A DNA stretch of 64,000 bases from Sulfitobacter sp. F26204 (GCF_026410305.1 NZ_JAPMLQ010000003.1:310001-374000); one strand, 5' to 3'. Counted from the stretch's first letter, positions 17,327 to 27,035 are shown. Made by a program: numbers and translations. The notes: generated by a model not told the origin, from the letters alone.

Positions 17327-17866
17327 CTATAGAAACGTCTGGTGGTACTTCACAAGTCGTTGAAAATGCGCTTCCAGTGACCGCTTCAGATGTGCGGCGT
17401 CTTTGACGGTCAGGATATAATCCACCAAATGGTTGTACTGCTGGATCTGGCGGGGCAGCCTTTGTGCCGGATCAAGGCGCAGTTGCCTGTCAGTTTCTTC
17501 AATGACTTGGACCTCTTGCCTTTCTGGCCAAAAGGCCACCTCGGCCGCACAGGTCAGACTTCTACCGTTCATCAGTGGTTGTTCGGCATCATAATGCTGA
17601 AACACCGCGTCCTCCAACGGCTGTACCTCTGTCAGATCCGTCACCGGCCAGGCCCAGACAAAAGCGATTTCCCATACATCAATCTGGCGGTTTGCAATCA
17701 CATCAGAGCGCGCCGAGGTCAGATGCCGCCGCACGCGGTTGCGGATTCCATCGACCGACTGTCCGACATAGATCGGTTGGCCATCCAGATCACACAGTGC
17801 ATAAACACCGATTTCATTCGTCAGCGCAGTCAGGGCTTTTGACCGATAGTCTTGCGAAGCGCTCAT
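17327..17866 (-). CDS. GIY-YIG nuclease, candidate restriction endonuclease
   Basis: 179 residues. The GIY-YIG core is visible as GVY (20-22) and YVG (33-35), followed by Arg44 and His48 on the next helix, Glu85 (metal ligand) and Asn100. This Tyr-Tyr-Arg-His-Glu-Asn set, with Arg and His four residues apart, is the one known in the Eco29kI-type restriction enzymes, although the protein is slightly shorter. Its ATG overlaps the stop of a cytosine methyltransferase by four bases, so both are made from one mRNA. A type II restriction role is inferred from this pairing; a repair-type nuclease is the alternative. Confidence 0.8.
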   Translation of the reverse strand: MSASQDYRSKALTALTNEIGVYALCDLDGQPIYVGQSVDGIRNRVRRHLTSARSDVIANRQIDVWEIAFVWAWPVTDLTEVQPLEDAVFQHYDAEQPLMNGRSLTCAAEVAFWPERQEVQVIEETDRQLRLDPAQRLPRQIQQYNHLVDYILTVKDAAHLKRSLEAHFQRLVKYHQTFL

Positions 17867-19017
17867 GCCACCTTCCGACGCTCATCCGCAGTAAGAATTG
17901 GTTGAAACAATGTGCGGTCAAGGTAGCTGACAATCGGCACCGCAACGCCGTCCCCGGCCACTTGATAGGCTTGATTATAGCGGTCAGGCATCATGAACCG
18001 TTCGCCCAGCCCCATAAGGCGCGCGACCTCCTTGCTTGACAAGAGGCGGGCACGGGTTTCATTGCCCTTGATAAACATGATCGTTTGGCGCGAAGACCCG
18101 CCGGCAGGCGTGCGCAAACAACCGGCCAGGCCGTCAAACCGGATTTCGGCACGCTGTCGGTTCAGCCCGCTTTCGTCGGGGCGGCCACGTTTGTACAGCA
18201 TCCCGATCTCTGTCTTCCCTGTCGAGCGGGCCTTGCGCACACGCGACTGACTTGGCTCTGACATCATCAGCAGCAGCCGTGAAACATCGTCATCAATCAA
18301 CCAGTCGGTATTGGGGGCATCGTCAACGATCCTGCGCAGGGACAGGCGCCGTGGCTTCGGCGTGTCGTGGGCCCACCAAACCCAATGTTGGGCAATCGCA
18401 TTTGGCAACTTCGCCGCAAAGGACTTGATTTTTTCAGTATGGAAAACACCTTCTGGCGCTGTACCGGCAAGAGAGCCAACAGAAACTCCATGGCGCACAC
18501 CAATGATGAACAAACGTGGTCTGCTTTGCGGCAAGAATTTCGCCGCATCTATTTCCAGAGCCCCTACGCGATAGCCCAAAGAAATCAGGGTTTTCAAAAC
18601 GGCGCAGAGGTCTTTGCCACCGTTTCGAGTCATCAGGCCAGTCACATTTTCAAAGGCAATGATGCGTGGGGCAAAGCCATTTTCCCCTGCCTCGCCGATC
18701 AATCGCGCCCATTCCATGAACATGCCGGAACGCGCACCGTTCAGGCCCCGTCCTTTACCGGCAAGCGAAAAATCCTGACAAGGGCTGGACGCCCAGTAGA
18801 GGTCAATCGGTTGAAGCAATGGTGCCACATCCAAAGCTGCGATGTCGCCTTCTATCAAATGTTTGCCACCCCAGTTCTTGGCATAAACATCGCATTTCAT
18901 CGCATCGATGTCATTCGCAAGAGCGCAGGACCAATCATTGCCAAGCCCCGCACGCACCATGCCAGCGCCGCAGAAAAACTCAGCATACTTTGGAAAGATT
19001 TTAGCGCCAGACACCAT
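17863..19017 (-). CDS. DNA (cytosine-5-)-methyltransferase
   Basis: 384 residues. Motif I (EFFCGAGMVRAGL), motif IV with the catalytic Cys (SSPCQDFSLAGKG, Cys80), motif VI (ENV), motif VIII (QSRPRLFIIG) and motif X (AGDGVAVPIV) occur in the normal order, so it should methylate C5 of cytosine. The stretch of about 170 residues between motifs VIII and X would hold the target recognition domain; the site is not predictable. The ATG 19017 follows ispG by 37 bases. A run of seven C on the minus strand (19038-19032) lies just upstream of the start. The nuclease gene overlaps its 3' end. Confidence 0.92.
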   Translation of the reverse strand: MVSGAKIFPKYAEFFCGAGMVRAGLGNDWSCALANDIDAMKCDVYAKNWGGKHLIEGDIAALDVAPLLQPIDLYWASSPCQDFSLAGKGRGLNGARSGMFMEWARLIGEAGENGFAPRIIAFENVTGLMTRNGGKDLCAVLKTLISLGYRVGALEIDAAKFLPQSRPRLFIIGVRHGVSVGSLAGTAPEGVFHTEKIKSFAAKLPNAIAQHWVWWAHDTPKPRRLSLRRIVDDAPNTDWLIDDDVSRLLLMMSEPSQSRVRKARSTGKTEIGMLYKRGRPDESGLNRQRAEIRFDGLAGCLRTPAGGSSRQTIMFIKGNETRARLLSSKEVARLMGLGERFMMPDRYNQAYQVAGDGVAVPIVSYLDRTLFQPILTADERRKVA

Positions 19018-19054
19018 ATCTATGTCTAAACGGGGGGGCAAAAACTGTCTATCG

Positions 19055-20179
19055 TTATTCCGCTGCAAGCGCCGCTTCGGCTTCCAAAGCGGCGGCCTTT
19101 TTCTCGACCTGCTCAACGATGTGCTCAATCATGCTGTCGTTGTCTTGCTTGTGACTTTGTTTGCCTGCCAGATAGACCATGCCTGATCCTGCGCCACCAC
19201 CGGTGAAACCGACATCGGTCATCAGCGCCTCACCGGGGCCGTTCACAACACAGCCAATGATGCTCAGGCTCATCGGGGTCTTGATATGTTCCAGACGTTT
19301 TTCCAGGGTCTCAACGGTCTTGATCACATCAAACCCCTGACGCGCACAGGACGGACAGGATATGATATTCACACCGCGATGGCGAAGACCAAGAGATTTC
19401 AGGATTTCATAGCCGACCTTGATTTCTTCCACTGGATCGGCTGACAGGGATACCCGGATCGTATCGCCGATGCCCATCCACAGCAGATTCCCCATACCGA
19501 TGGCAGATTTGATTGTCCCCGAGGTCAATCCGCCAGCCTCAGTGATTCCAAGGTGTATAGGCGCGTCTGTGGCCTCTGCCAGTTTTTGATAGGCGGCCGC
19601 AGCCATAAAGACATCCGATGCCTTGCAACTGATCTTGAATTCGTGAAAATCGTTGTCCTGCAAAAGCTTGATATGGTCGAGACCGGATTCAACCATGGCA
19701 TCGGGACAGGGTTCCCCATATTTATCCAACAGGTGTTTCTCAAGTGAACCGGCATTCACGCCGATGCGCATTGAACAATTGTTGTCGCGGGCGGCCTTGA
19801 TCACATCGCGAACACGTTTTGCATCGCCGATATTGCCCGGATTGATCCGAAGACAGGCGGCCCCCGCCTCGGCAGCCTCGATCCCACGTTTGTAATGGAA
19901 ATGGATGTCCGCGACGATGGGCACCGAAACCTCGGGCACGATCAACCTGAGTGCCGCTGATGATTCCTCATCCGGCACCGAAATCCGAACAATGTCAGCG
20001 CCGGCATCCGCAGCAGCTTGCACCTGTGCAATGGTCGCCTTGACATCGGTGGTCTGGGTGTTTGTCATCGTCTGGACGCTTATTGGCGCATCCCCGCCCA
20101 CGGCAACATCACCCACCATGATCTGACGGGATTTTCGGCGATAAATATTGCGCCATGGGCGGATGTGATTGAGCGACAT
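19055..20179 (-). CDS. ispG: 4-hydroxy-3-methylbut-2-enyl diphosphate synthase
   Basis: Iron-sulfur enzyme of the MEP isoprenoid pathway that turns methylerythritol cyclodiphosphate into HMBPP, 374 residues. The TIM-barrel part contains [12 protein letters not shown] and INPGNIGD. The C-terminal [4Fe-4S] ligands are in [12 protein letters not shown] and [12 protein letters not shown]. The ATG at 20179 gives the normal N-terminus ([12 protein letters not shown]); an in-frame TTG three codons earlier is less likely. It follows the RodZ-like gene on the same strand, as in many alphaproteobacteria. Confidence 0.97.
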   Translation of the reverse strand: MSLNHIRPWRNIYRRKSRQIMVGDVAVGGDAPISVQTMTNTQTTDVKATIAQVQAAADAGADIVRISVPDEESSAALRLIVPEVSVPIVADIHFHYKRGIEAAEAGAACLRINPGNIGDAKRVRDVIKAARDNNCSMRIGVNAGSLEKHLLDKYGEPCPDAMVESGLDHIKLLQDNDFHEFKISCKASDVFMAAAAYQKLAEATDAPIHLGITEAGGLTSGTIKSAIGMGNLLWMGIGDTIRVSLSADPVEEIKVGYEILKSLGLRHRGVNIISCPSCARQGFDVIKTVETLEKRLEHIKTPMSLSIIGCVVNGPGEALMTDVGFTGGGAGSGMVYLAGKQSHKQDNDSMIEHIVEQVEKKAAALEAEAALAAE

Positions 20180-20261
20180 GAAGGCCAACTTTCAGGCGGT
20201 GGAGGTTGCCGTGAACCTAATCCTCCACCAACATCTTCGCAAGGCTAAGGGTCGCCAGACC

Positions 20262-21512
20262 CTAGTTGGACTGACAAGGAATTGCGGCCAGAATAGCCGG
20301 GTCAATGTCGCTGCCCGCCAGATCCGCGAACATGCGCGTCAACGAAGTGTCGGCTGTGGGATCAACCGGTTGATAAAGCTCGGCCAATGCCTGATTGTCG
20401 AGCGGCAAATTGGAGGTGATGCTGCCGCGCGCGCCGACCGGGCCATAACACCCATCTGCCATGGCGAAATACAAGGCACCGGATTCGCCTGTGCGCAGGG
20501 ATGGCGGTTCTTCGGTTGCGGGAACATCCCAGGTATCGCCTTTATCCATTACACCTTCAAAAATAACCGTGCCATCAGCAGCACGAACACGTACCCACGA
20601 GGGATAGGCCGCAACCATACGCACTGCGGCCGCCGGTCCTTCAACAACCTGAGGGACAGCAGGATTTTCAGTGCCGGAAGTCAGGCTTGCGATGGTCAGG
20701 CTGGGCGATTGGGCTGTCAGTTCAGGCACAGCGAAGTTACCCATGGAGCGCGGATCGATTGTCGCAATCGGAGCATCACGCGCCACCATCAAGGGCACAT
20801 CAAGCGCCTGAGGTCGATAGAGCCGGTCCAGCGCTTCGACACGGGGGGCTTCCATCGTACGCGGTACGGATGATTCAACATCGTTTTCAGGGGTTGCTGT
20901 CAATGTACCCTGCAACGGATCAAGATCGGAAAGGACCACCGGTGTCTGGTCGACAGGCGAAACCTGCACACGCTGCACCTCTTGTAAAACGGTATAGCCG
21001 CCAAACCCGATTGCGCCAATCAATGCGACCAGAACCAGCATGGACCCGACCGCCCCCGGCTCGATCCGGCTGAGCAGACTTTCGCCCGCGGGTGTAAAAG
21101 GCAGGTTCGGACGGGCAAAGAGATCAGTCTCTGCCGGGCGGTTTTTGCGCTCGCTTGGCCCGGCTTTCTTGATAACTGAAGCTTCGGCAGACATGCCGTG
21201 TGCCACGATGAAACCCGATTCCTTGCAAAAGCTGGCAAAGGCCTTGTCAGGGTCCATGTTGAGATAACGGGCATATGACCGTACGTAACCGGCAATAAAT
21301 CCCGGCGTATCAAAGGCATCGGGATCCGCATTTTCGATGGCAGCAATATAGGACGCCTTGATGCGCAATTCGCGTTGAACATCCAGCAACGATTTACCCA
21401 TCGTTGCGCGTTCCCCCCGCATCACGTCCCCAAGACGCAGTTCGAATGCATCAAAGCCCTTCGGCTCAATCAAATCTTCTTCTTTAGCCTTAGAGGACCA
21501 ACGCCCGATCAT
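20262..21512 (-). CDS. RodZ-like HTH membrane protein
   Basis: 416 residues. An N-terminal helix-turn-helix of the RodZ type spans roughly residues 22-90 (LGDVMRGERATMGKSLLDVQ, RELRIKASYIAAIE), a membrane segment lies near 155-180 (MLVLVALIGAIGFGGYTVL), and a periplasmic DUF4115 domain occupies about 295-375 (VRVRAADGTVIFEGVM, GDTWDVP). RodZ ties MreB filaments to the cell-wall elongation machinery. The tail beyond 375 is specific to this lineage. It precedes ispG by 82 bases, a common neighbour of rodZ. Confidence 0.85.
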   Translation of the reverse strand: MIGRWSSKAKEEDLIEPKGFDAFELRLGDVMRGERATMGKSLLDVQRELRIKASYIAAIENADPDAFDTPGFIAGYVRSYARYLNMDPDKAFASFCKESGFIVAHGMSAEASVIKKAGPSERKNRPAETDLFARPNLPFTPAGESLLSRIEPGAVGSMLVLVALIGAIGFGGYTVLQEVQRVQVSPVDQTPVVLSDLDPLQGTLTATPENDVESSVPRTMEAPRVEALDRLYRPQALDVPLMVARDAPIATIDPRSMGNFAVPELTAQSPSLTIASLTSGTENPAVPQVVEGPAAAVRMVAAYPSWVRVRAADGTVIFEGVMDKGDTWDVPATEEPPSLRTGESGALYFAMADGCYGPVGARGSITSNLPLDNQALAELYQPVDPTADTSLTRMFADLAGSDIDPAILAAIPCQSN

Positions 21513-21549
21513 CCCATCGCCCCATCGTTAACTTGCCTGTATCCACTTT

Positions 21550-21572
21550 CCCGAATCCGCAGCCGATTCGGG
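21550..21572 (-). other. Stem-loop between hemA and the RodZ-like gene
   Basis: CCCGAATC (21550-21557) pairs perfectly with GATTCGGG (21565-21572) around 7 bases. It lies 62 bases past the hemA stop. There is no T-tract on the minus strand, so it is at best a weak or factor-assisted terminator for hemA. Confidence 0.45.
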
Positions 21573-21633
21573 ATATGGTCTTTTCTTTCGATAACGCTAG
21601 CACAGTACAACCGGAAATACGAATTTTACGTGT

Positions 21634-22857
21634 TTACCCAGCAGCTTCGGCACGATTCAGCGCACAATGGGACCATAATCCGTCCATTGCATGGACCAAG
21701 GCATCAATTTCACCAAATTCGTGCACAGGTGACGGCGTGAACCGAAGCCGCTCAGTCCCCCGCGGAACTGTCGGGAAATTGATCGGCTGAACATAAATAC
21801 CGAATTCCTCGAGCAGCTTGTCACTCAATATCTGGGTGTGAACAGGGTTTCCGACGATCACAGGCACAATATGTGACCCATGGTCGATAATCGGCAGGCC
21901 AAGCCCCTTGAGACGCAATTTCAGAATTTTCGCTTGTTGTTGTTGCTTTTCGCGCAACTCCGGCGCGGTCTTCAGGAAGGCTACAGATGCCGCCGCGCCC
22001 GCCGCAACGGCTGGTGGCAGTGAAGTGGTGAAAATGAACCCCGGCGCATAGGACCGGACTGCGTCACACATCTTGGCCGAGGCCGCGATATAGCCGCCCA
22101 TCACGCCAAATGCTTTGGCCAAAGTGCCGTTAATGATGTCAAGACGATGCATCAGCCCGTCACGTTCCGCGACCCCTGCCCCATGTGGGCCATACATGCC
22201 AACGGCGTGCACTTCGTCGATATAGGTAAGCGCTCCGAATTCATCCGCGAGATCGCAAATAGCCTCGATAGGGCCGAAATCGCCATCCATGGAATAGATC
22301 GATTCAAAAGCAATCAGCTTGGGTGCCGCGGGATCGTCCGCTTCAAGCAACTCTCGCAGATGTGCGACGTCATTATGACGGAAGATCCGTTTGGCCCCGC
22401 CGTTGCGGCGCACACCTTCAATCATCGACGCATGGTTCAGCGCGTCTGAATAGATGATCAAGCCGGGAAAGAGTTTGGGGAGTGTTGAAAGGGTCGCGTC
22501 ATTGGCGATATAGGCAGAGGTGAACAAAAGCGCCGCCTCCTTGCCATGCAGATCAGACAATTCTGCCTCAAGTCGCTTGTGATATACTGTTGTACCCGAG
22601 ATATTGCGCGTCCCGCCGGATCCGGCACCGGTCGCCCGCAGTGCTTCTTCCATGGCTTCCAGAACCACAGGGTTTTGGCCCATGCCCAGATAATCATTGC
22701 CGCACCACACCGTGATATTACGTTCAACCCCGTCTGGCCGTGTCCAGACAGCATGCGGAAACTGGCCGTTGCGCCGCTCGATATCAATAAAGGTCCGGTA
22801 GCGTCCCTCGTCGTGCAGGCGCGCAATCGCCTCGTCAAGTTTGAGCGTATAATCCAT
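21634..22857 (-). CDS. hemA: 5-aminolevulinate synthase
   Basis: PLP enzyme of 407 residues that joins glycine and succinyl-CoA to give 5-aminolevulinate, the first step of tetrapyrrole synthesis in alphaproteobacteria (C4 route). Recognisable segments are [47 protein letters not shown], and the PLP lysine region [14 protein letters not shown]. Upstream, a perfect FnrL box at 22975-22988 suggests induction under low oxygen, as known for Rhodobacter hemA. Confidence 0.97.
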   Translation of the reverse strand: MDYTLKLDEAIARLHDEGRYRTFIDIERRNGQFPHAVWTRPDGVERNITVWCGNDYLGMGQNPVVLEAMEEALRATGAGSGGTRNISGTTVYHKRLEAELSDLHGKEAALLFTSAYIANDATLSTLPKLFPGLIIYSDALNHASMIEGVRRNGGAKRIFRHNDVAHLRELLEADDPAAPKLIAFESIYSMDGDFGPIEAICDLADEFGALTYIDEVHAVGMYGPHGAGVAERDGLMHRLDIINGTLAKAFGVMGGYIAASAKMCDAVRSYAPGFIFTTSLPPAVAAGAAASVAFLKTAPELREKQQQQAKILKLRLKGLGLPIIDHGSHIVPVIVGNPVHTQILSDKLLEEFGIYVQPINFPTVPRGTERLRFTPSPVHEFGEIDALVHAMDGLWSHCALNRAEAAG

Positions 22858-22941
22858 GCGCGTCTCCGCTTGCAGCTTTGTGAAAGGCCTTGGCGTTTCA
22901 CATTGTGTTTTTGGAATGAGTATAGAAACATCCCCCCTCGT

Positions 22942-22988
22942 TCAATCAAATATGATGTGCGTCTTGTCGCAGCCTTGATTTGGATCAA
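22942..22988 (-). promoter_or_regulatory. hemA promoter with perfect FNR/FnrL box
   Basis: TTGATTTGGATCAA at 22975-22988 matches the FNR consensus TTGAT-N4-ATCAA in every defined base. On the minus strand a -10-like CATATT lies at 22954-22949, putting the likely transcription start near 22942, about 40 bases from the centre of the box. That is the class II activator position. The box is also 109 bases from the MFS gene start on the other strand. Confidence 0.78.
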
Positions 22989-23097
22989 GGTTTGCGATGA
23001 TCTAAGGTTTGCAGGCACGCTTTTGACGGGATGATTACATGCCCTTCCCGTGCTCTTTTCAATTGCGCACGCTTCTGATTTGGGCGACAGGTCTATC

Positions 23098-24303
23098 ATG
23101 ATCACGCCCGTCCCCCGTCGCGAAATGTCGCGTAGCGAGTTTATCGTCCTTATCGCATTGATGATCTCGATCGTGGCTATGGCCACGGACGTAATGTTGC
23201 CGGCTCTCGGCTTGATTGCCACAGATCTTGGTCAGGCTGACCCCAACCGCGGCCATCTGGTGATTTCGATCCTCTTCGCAGGCTTTGCACTGGGTCAGTT
23301 ACTGGCCGGGCCGCTCTCCGATTCCTTTGGCCGTCGGCCGGTGATTCACGGCTCCTACCTCGTGTTCATCGCAGGCACGCTACTGTGTATCTTTGCGGTG
23401 TCTTTCGAGATGATGATGCTGGGCCGGCTGTTGCAGGGGTTTGGTATGGCAGGGCCGCGCATTGTCGCCATAGCCATCGTACGTGACGGCTTTGAAGGCC
23501 GTGATATGGCGCGGATCATGTCTTTTGTGATGGCTGTATTCATTATCGTGCCCGCCATCGCACCCGCTGTTGGCCAGGTTTTGATTGCCTTGTCAGGGTG
23601 GCGCGCGACCTTTGTGATGCTCTTGGGCATGGGATTGTTGACCTGGAGCTGGTTCGCGGCACGACAACCGGAAACATTGGCGGTTGCCAATCGGCGCGCC
23701 TTGTCCCTGCGCAAGGTATGGCAGGGAATTGTGATCATCTGTCGCAATCCCACAGCCCTGGGTTATACCCTTTGCGCAGGGTTCATCTTTGGACCGTTCT
23801 TGGCCTACCTCAGCCTTGCTCAGCAGATTTTTCAGGACGTGTTCGAAACCGGCGATGCCTTTGTTCTGTGGTTCGGTGCCGCCGCCCTGTCGATCGGCTT
23901 TGCATCCATCGTCAATTCCAGTCTGGTGGGGCGTTTGGGCATGCGTTACCTGTCAACACTGGCGCTCTTTACCATTCTGTGCGCTGCAGTGCTCTTTGGC
24001 GCTTATCTGGTACTCATGCCGGGTACACCGCCCTTTTTCCTGTTCATTCTGTGGCAGCTGATCACATTCTTTTCGATGGGTCTGCTGTTTGGGAATCTTA
24101 ACGCCATGGCGATGGAGCCGTTGGGAAAGATGGCAGGTCTCGGCGCGGCTGTCGTCGGGGCACTTTCAACCTTTGTGTCTCTGCCTGTCGGCTTTTTGCT
24201 GACAGAAAGCTTTGACGACAGTGTCGCGCCAATGGTCGCCGGCTTTGGCATTGCTGCAGTCGCCTGTCTGGTTTTGGGACGATGGGTTGAACGGATTGCC
24301 TGA
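23098..24303 (+). CDS. MFS multidrug exporter, Bcr/CflA type
   Basis: 401 residues with twelve hydrophobic segments. The first loop motif is GQLLAGPLSDSFGRRPV (motif A, GxLaDrxGrrxxl), and motif C-like residues lie in AIAPAVGQ within segment 5, typical of drug:H+ antiporters of the Bcr/CflA family. The ATG at 23098 is preferred to a GTG at 23050 because the latter adds 16 polar residues before the first segment. It is divergent from hemA and shares its FnrL-box region. The substrate is unknown. Confidence 0.85.
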   Translation: MITPVPRREMSRSEFIVLIALMISIVAMATDVMLPALGLIATDLGQADPNRGHLVISILFAGFALGQLLAGPLSDSFGRRPVIHGSYLVFIAGTLLCIFAVSFEMMMLGRLLQGFGMAGPRIVAIAIVRDGFEGRDMARIMSFVMAVFIIVPAIAPAVGQVLIALSGWRATFVMLLGMGLLTWSWFAARQPETLAVANRRALSLRKVWQGIVIICRNPTALGYTLCAGFIFGPFLAYLSLAQQIFQDVFETGDAFVLWFGAAALSIGFASIVNSSLVGRLGMRYLSTLALFTILCAAVLFGAYLVLMPGTPPFFLFILWQLITFFSMGLLFGNLNAMAMEPLGKMAGLGAAVVGALSTFVSLPVGFLLTESFDDSVAPMVAGFGIAAVACLVLGRWVERIA

Positions 24304-24375
24304 TCGGCAGTGCTGGACACTCCGCGATACGCTGATACGGTCTGCCCAAATTTCGTTTAACAGGAGCCATTTACC

Positions 24376-25746
24376 ATGTCACTTGACGCCATCCTTGCCC
24401 GAATCGACGACGATTTGCCCGCCGCGACCGACCGTCTTCTTGATCTCCTGCGCATTCCTTCAATTTCGACCGACCCTGCCTTCAAGGCCGATTGCGACAA
24501 TGCCGCTGACTGGCTTGTGCGTGAATTGAACGAGATGGGTATCGAGGCCAGCAAACGACCGACTCCCGGGCATCCCATGGTTGTGGGCCATCTGGGCGAG
24601 ACCGGGCCGCATCTGTTGTTCTACGGCCATTACGATGTGCAGCCAGTGGACCCGCTTGAGCTTTGGGACAATGACCCCTTTGATCCTCAAGTAGAAGATA
24701 CCGCCAAGGGCAAGGTTATTCGGGGGCGCGGATCATCCGATGACAAGGGCCAATTGATGACCTTTGTCGAAGCGCTTCGGGCGTGGAAAGCAATCAAAGG
24801 GGACTGGCCCTGCAAGATCACGTTCTTTTTCGAAGGTGAAGAGGAATCAGGTTCCCCGTCGCTTGTGCCCTTTATGAAAGAACATGCTGACGAATTAAAA
24901 ACCGACATTGCACTCATCTGTGACACCGGATTGTTCGAAAGCAAAACTCCCGCCATCGTCACCATGCTTCGCGGGTTGCTTGGCGAAGAATTGACCATCA
25001 CTGCCCCATCGCTGGATCTGCATTCCGGCATGTACGGCGGCATTGCGATGAACCCGATACGGGTGTTGTCAAGAATCATTGCCTCCCTGCATGATGAAAA
25101 GGGGCGCATCACTGTGCCCGGTTTTTATGACGGCGTGCCCGAACTTTCGGACGAATTGGAAGCCCAATGGCAGGGCCTGTCTTTTGACCACCAGACATTT
25201 CTTGAAGATGTGGGTCTGAGCCACCCCGCAGGTGAACAGAATCGCACCCCGTTGGAGATGATCTGGTCCCGCCCGACCTGCGAAGTGAACGGCATCTGGG
25301 GCGGTTACACGGGGGATGGCTTTAAAACAGTGCTGCCATCCAAGGCGCATGCAAAAATCAGTTTCCGGCTTGTTGGTACGCAAGACCCCTTTGCAATCCG
25401 CGAGAACTTCCGCAAGATGGTCACGGACATGTTGCCCCCCGATTGCGAGGTCAGTTTTGGTGATCACGGTGCGGGCGGTGCATCCAGCGCCGATGTCTCT
25501 GATCCGATGTTCGAAGCCGCGCGCAAGGCATTGACGGATGAATGGCACACCCCTGCCGCCTATATCGGAAGCGGCGGTTCAATTCCGATTGCAGGACATT
25601 TCCAGGAGATCCTTGGCACAGAGCCAATGTTGATCGGTTTCGGTAAAGACGACGATGCGCTTCATTCTCCGAACGAAAAATACGACATGGAAAGCTTTCA
25701 CAAGGGCATCCGGTCCTGGGCACGGATCCTGGACGCATTGACATAA
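24376..25746 (+). CDS. M20 family metallopeptidase (dipeptidase)
   Basis: 456 residues, cytoplasmic two-zinc exopeptidase of the M20 family (ArgE/DapE/CPG2 relatives). The metal ligands sit in FYGHYDVQPVD (His, and Asp beside it as the catalytic helper), GSSDDKGQ (bridging Asp), FEGEEESGS (catalytic Glu-Glu), ICDTG, and the C-terminal ALHSPNEKYDM (His). The family hydrolyses dipeptides or acyl amino acids; the exact substrate is open. The site AGGAG lies 9 bases before the ATG. It is 72 bases after the MFS gene on the same strand. Confidence 0.92.
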   Translation: MSLDAILARIDDDLPAATDRLLDLLRIPSISTDPAFKADCDNAADWLVRELNEMGIEASKRPTPGHPMVVGHLGETGPHLLFYGHYDVQPVDPLELWDNDPFDPQVEDTAKGKVIRGRGSSDDKGQLMTFVEALRAWKAIKGDWPCKITFFFEGEEESGSPSLVPFMKEHADELKTDIALICDTGLFESKTPAIVTMLRGLLGEELTITAPSLDLHSGMYGGIAMNPIRVLSRIIASLHDEKGRITVPGFYDGVPELSDELEAQWQGLSFDHQTFLEDVGLSHPAGEQNRTPLEMIWSRPTCEVNGIWGGYTGDGFKTVLPSKAHAKISFRLVGTQDPFAIRENFRKMVTDMLPPDCEVSFGDHGAGGASSADVSDPMFEAARKALTDEWHTPAAYIGSGGSIPIAGHFQEILGTEPMLIGFGKDDDALHSPNEKYDMESFHKGIRSWARILDALT

Positions 25747-25781
25747 CAACAAGCGATCGGGGCGGAAACGCCCCGACCCTT

Positions 25782-26732
25782 CTATCTGACAGTGCCGGTC
25801 CGGCCTTCACGCAGAAAGATGTAGACTCCGGAAGCGATGACGATGCCCGCGCCGATAAACACATTGCTGCGGGGCCATTCCCCAAAAATCGTCCAGCCCC
25901 AGAACAACGAAAAGATAAGCAGCACATATTCGAACGGGGCGACGACGGAGGCATGACTCAGCCGGTATGCCTGTGTCATGAGATAGCCAATGATTGCCGA
26001 CATGATGCCCAGACCCAGTATAGGCAGATAATCCGCGCTGTCTGGCCAGACCCAGGGGCGCAGCAGAAATTGCATCGAAGGATTGCTGTCAGCCGTGACA
26101 AAACGTCCATCGCCGGCAATCAGATAGACAACCGCACTGATCGCGATAAAGGCAAATTGCATGTGCAGCGCCAGCGCCGATGCACGGCTGGTCTGGCCCA
26201 GTTTCCGTGTCAGCACCGACATGAAGGCATAAAAAGCTGCCGCAATCACCGGCAGCACTACAATCCAGCCGTATCCGCCCTCATCCGCAGACATTTGCGG
26301 CACCATCATGACCAGCACCCCGACGAAGCCTAATCCAATCGCGGCAAACCGGCGCGGCCCGACAACTTCGCCCAACACAGGGATCGACAACAAGGTGACA
26401 AACAAGGGCGCAACAAAGTAAAGTGCCGTCGCGGTCGCCAGAGGTAAGGATGCAATACCGGCATAAAGCGCTGAATTCGCTATCAGGATAAACACAGCCC
26501 TTGTCGCGTGCAGTCCCCAGCGGCCGGTGTTGAGCAGCCTGAAACCCCCTTCATACTTCAGCAGAGCCACGGTAAACCCGATCGCCACCACCGAACGCAG
26601 CAATATCAATTCATGTAACGGATAGGCCCCTGAAAGGGATTTAACGAGCATGTCATTGACGGAAATGAACATCATTCCCGTCAGCATGCAGAAAATTCCA
26701 AGGCGGGAGGTGGTGGATTGGCCTGTACTCAT
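25782..26732 (-). CDS. EamA/DMT family transporter
   Basis: 316 residues with about ten hydrophobic helices in two repeats of five, the EamA (drug/metabolite transporter) arrangement. Segments include FCMLTGMMFISVNDMLVKSL, PLATATALYFVAPLFVTLLS in the first half and EYVLLIFSLFWGWTIFGEWP in the second. Substrates of this family range from amino acids to S-adenosylmethionine and cannot be told from sequence. The start at 26732 has an AGGAG site 6 bases upstream; an earlier ATG at 26750 lacks one. Confidence 0.88.
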   Translation of the reverse strand: MSTGQSTTSRLGIFCMLTGMMFISVNDMLVKSLSGAYPLHELILLRSVVAIGFTVALLKYEGGFRLLNTGRWGLHATRAVFILIANSALYAGIASLPLATATALYFVAPLFVTLLSIPVLGEVVGPRRFAAIGLGFVGVLVMMVPQMSADEGGYGWIVVLPVIAAAFYAFMSVLTRKLGQTSRASALALHMQFAFIAISAVVYLIAGDGRFVTADSNPSMQFLLRPWVWPDSADYLPILGLGIMSAIIGYLMTQAYRLSHASVVAPFEYVLLIFSLFWGWTIFGEWPRSNVFIGAGIVIASGVYIFLREGRTGTVR

Positions 26733-26918
26733 TCCTTCTCCTACACCCATGTTATTGCAAATGGCAGGGATGAATTGAGTTGCTGAACAGGAAATAGGAA
26801 GGCCAGTGTCATCGCAGCTAGAATCGCTGATGCAAAATGACCGGCCTGCCGTTTCAATCCGGACGGACAAACAGGCGCCGATGTTCACAAATGCCCAGGG
26901 ATCTACCTCTGCGAAACG

Positions 26919-26949
26919 AAAAAAGGGCCCTCACAGAGGACCCTTTTTC
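26919..26949 (-). terminator. Intrinsic terminator after tRNA-Asp
   Basis: A stem of GGGTCCTC and AGGGCCC around 4 to 5 bases, flanked by five T residues in either direction, lies 10 bases past the 3' end of the tRNA-Asp gene. It could also work for plus-strand transcription. Confidence 0.8.
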
Positions 26950-26958
26950 ATGCAGCAG

Positions 26959-27035
26959 TGGCGCGGTTGACGGGGCTCGAACCCGCGACCTCCGGCGTGA
27001 CAGGCCGGCACTCTAACCAGCTGAGCTACAACCGC
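26959..27035 (-). tRNA. tRNA-Asp (anticodon GTC)
   Basis: A 77-base cloverleaf including encoded CCA. The acceptor stem is GCGGTTG/CAACCGC, the anticodon arm CCGGC-CTGTCAC-GCCGG with anticodon GTC, and the T arm GCGGG-TTCGAGC-CCCGT. A discriminator G precedes CCA, as expected for tRNA-Asp. Confidence 0.97.

Noticed and set aside
19018-19128. Longer methyltransferase start (TTG) inside ispG
   Set aside because: It would overlap the ispG coding end by 74 bases and add 37 basic residues not needed by motif I. ATG 19017 leads straight into the conserved domain.
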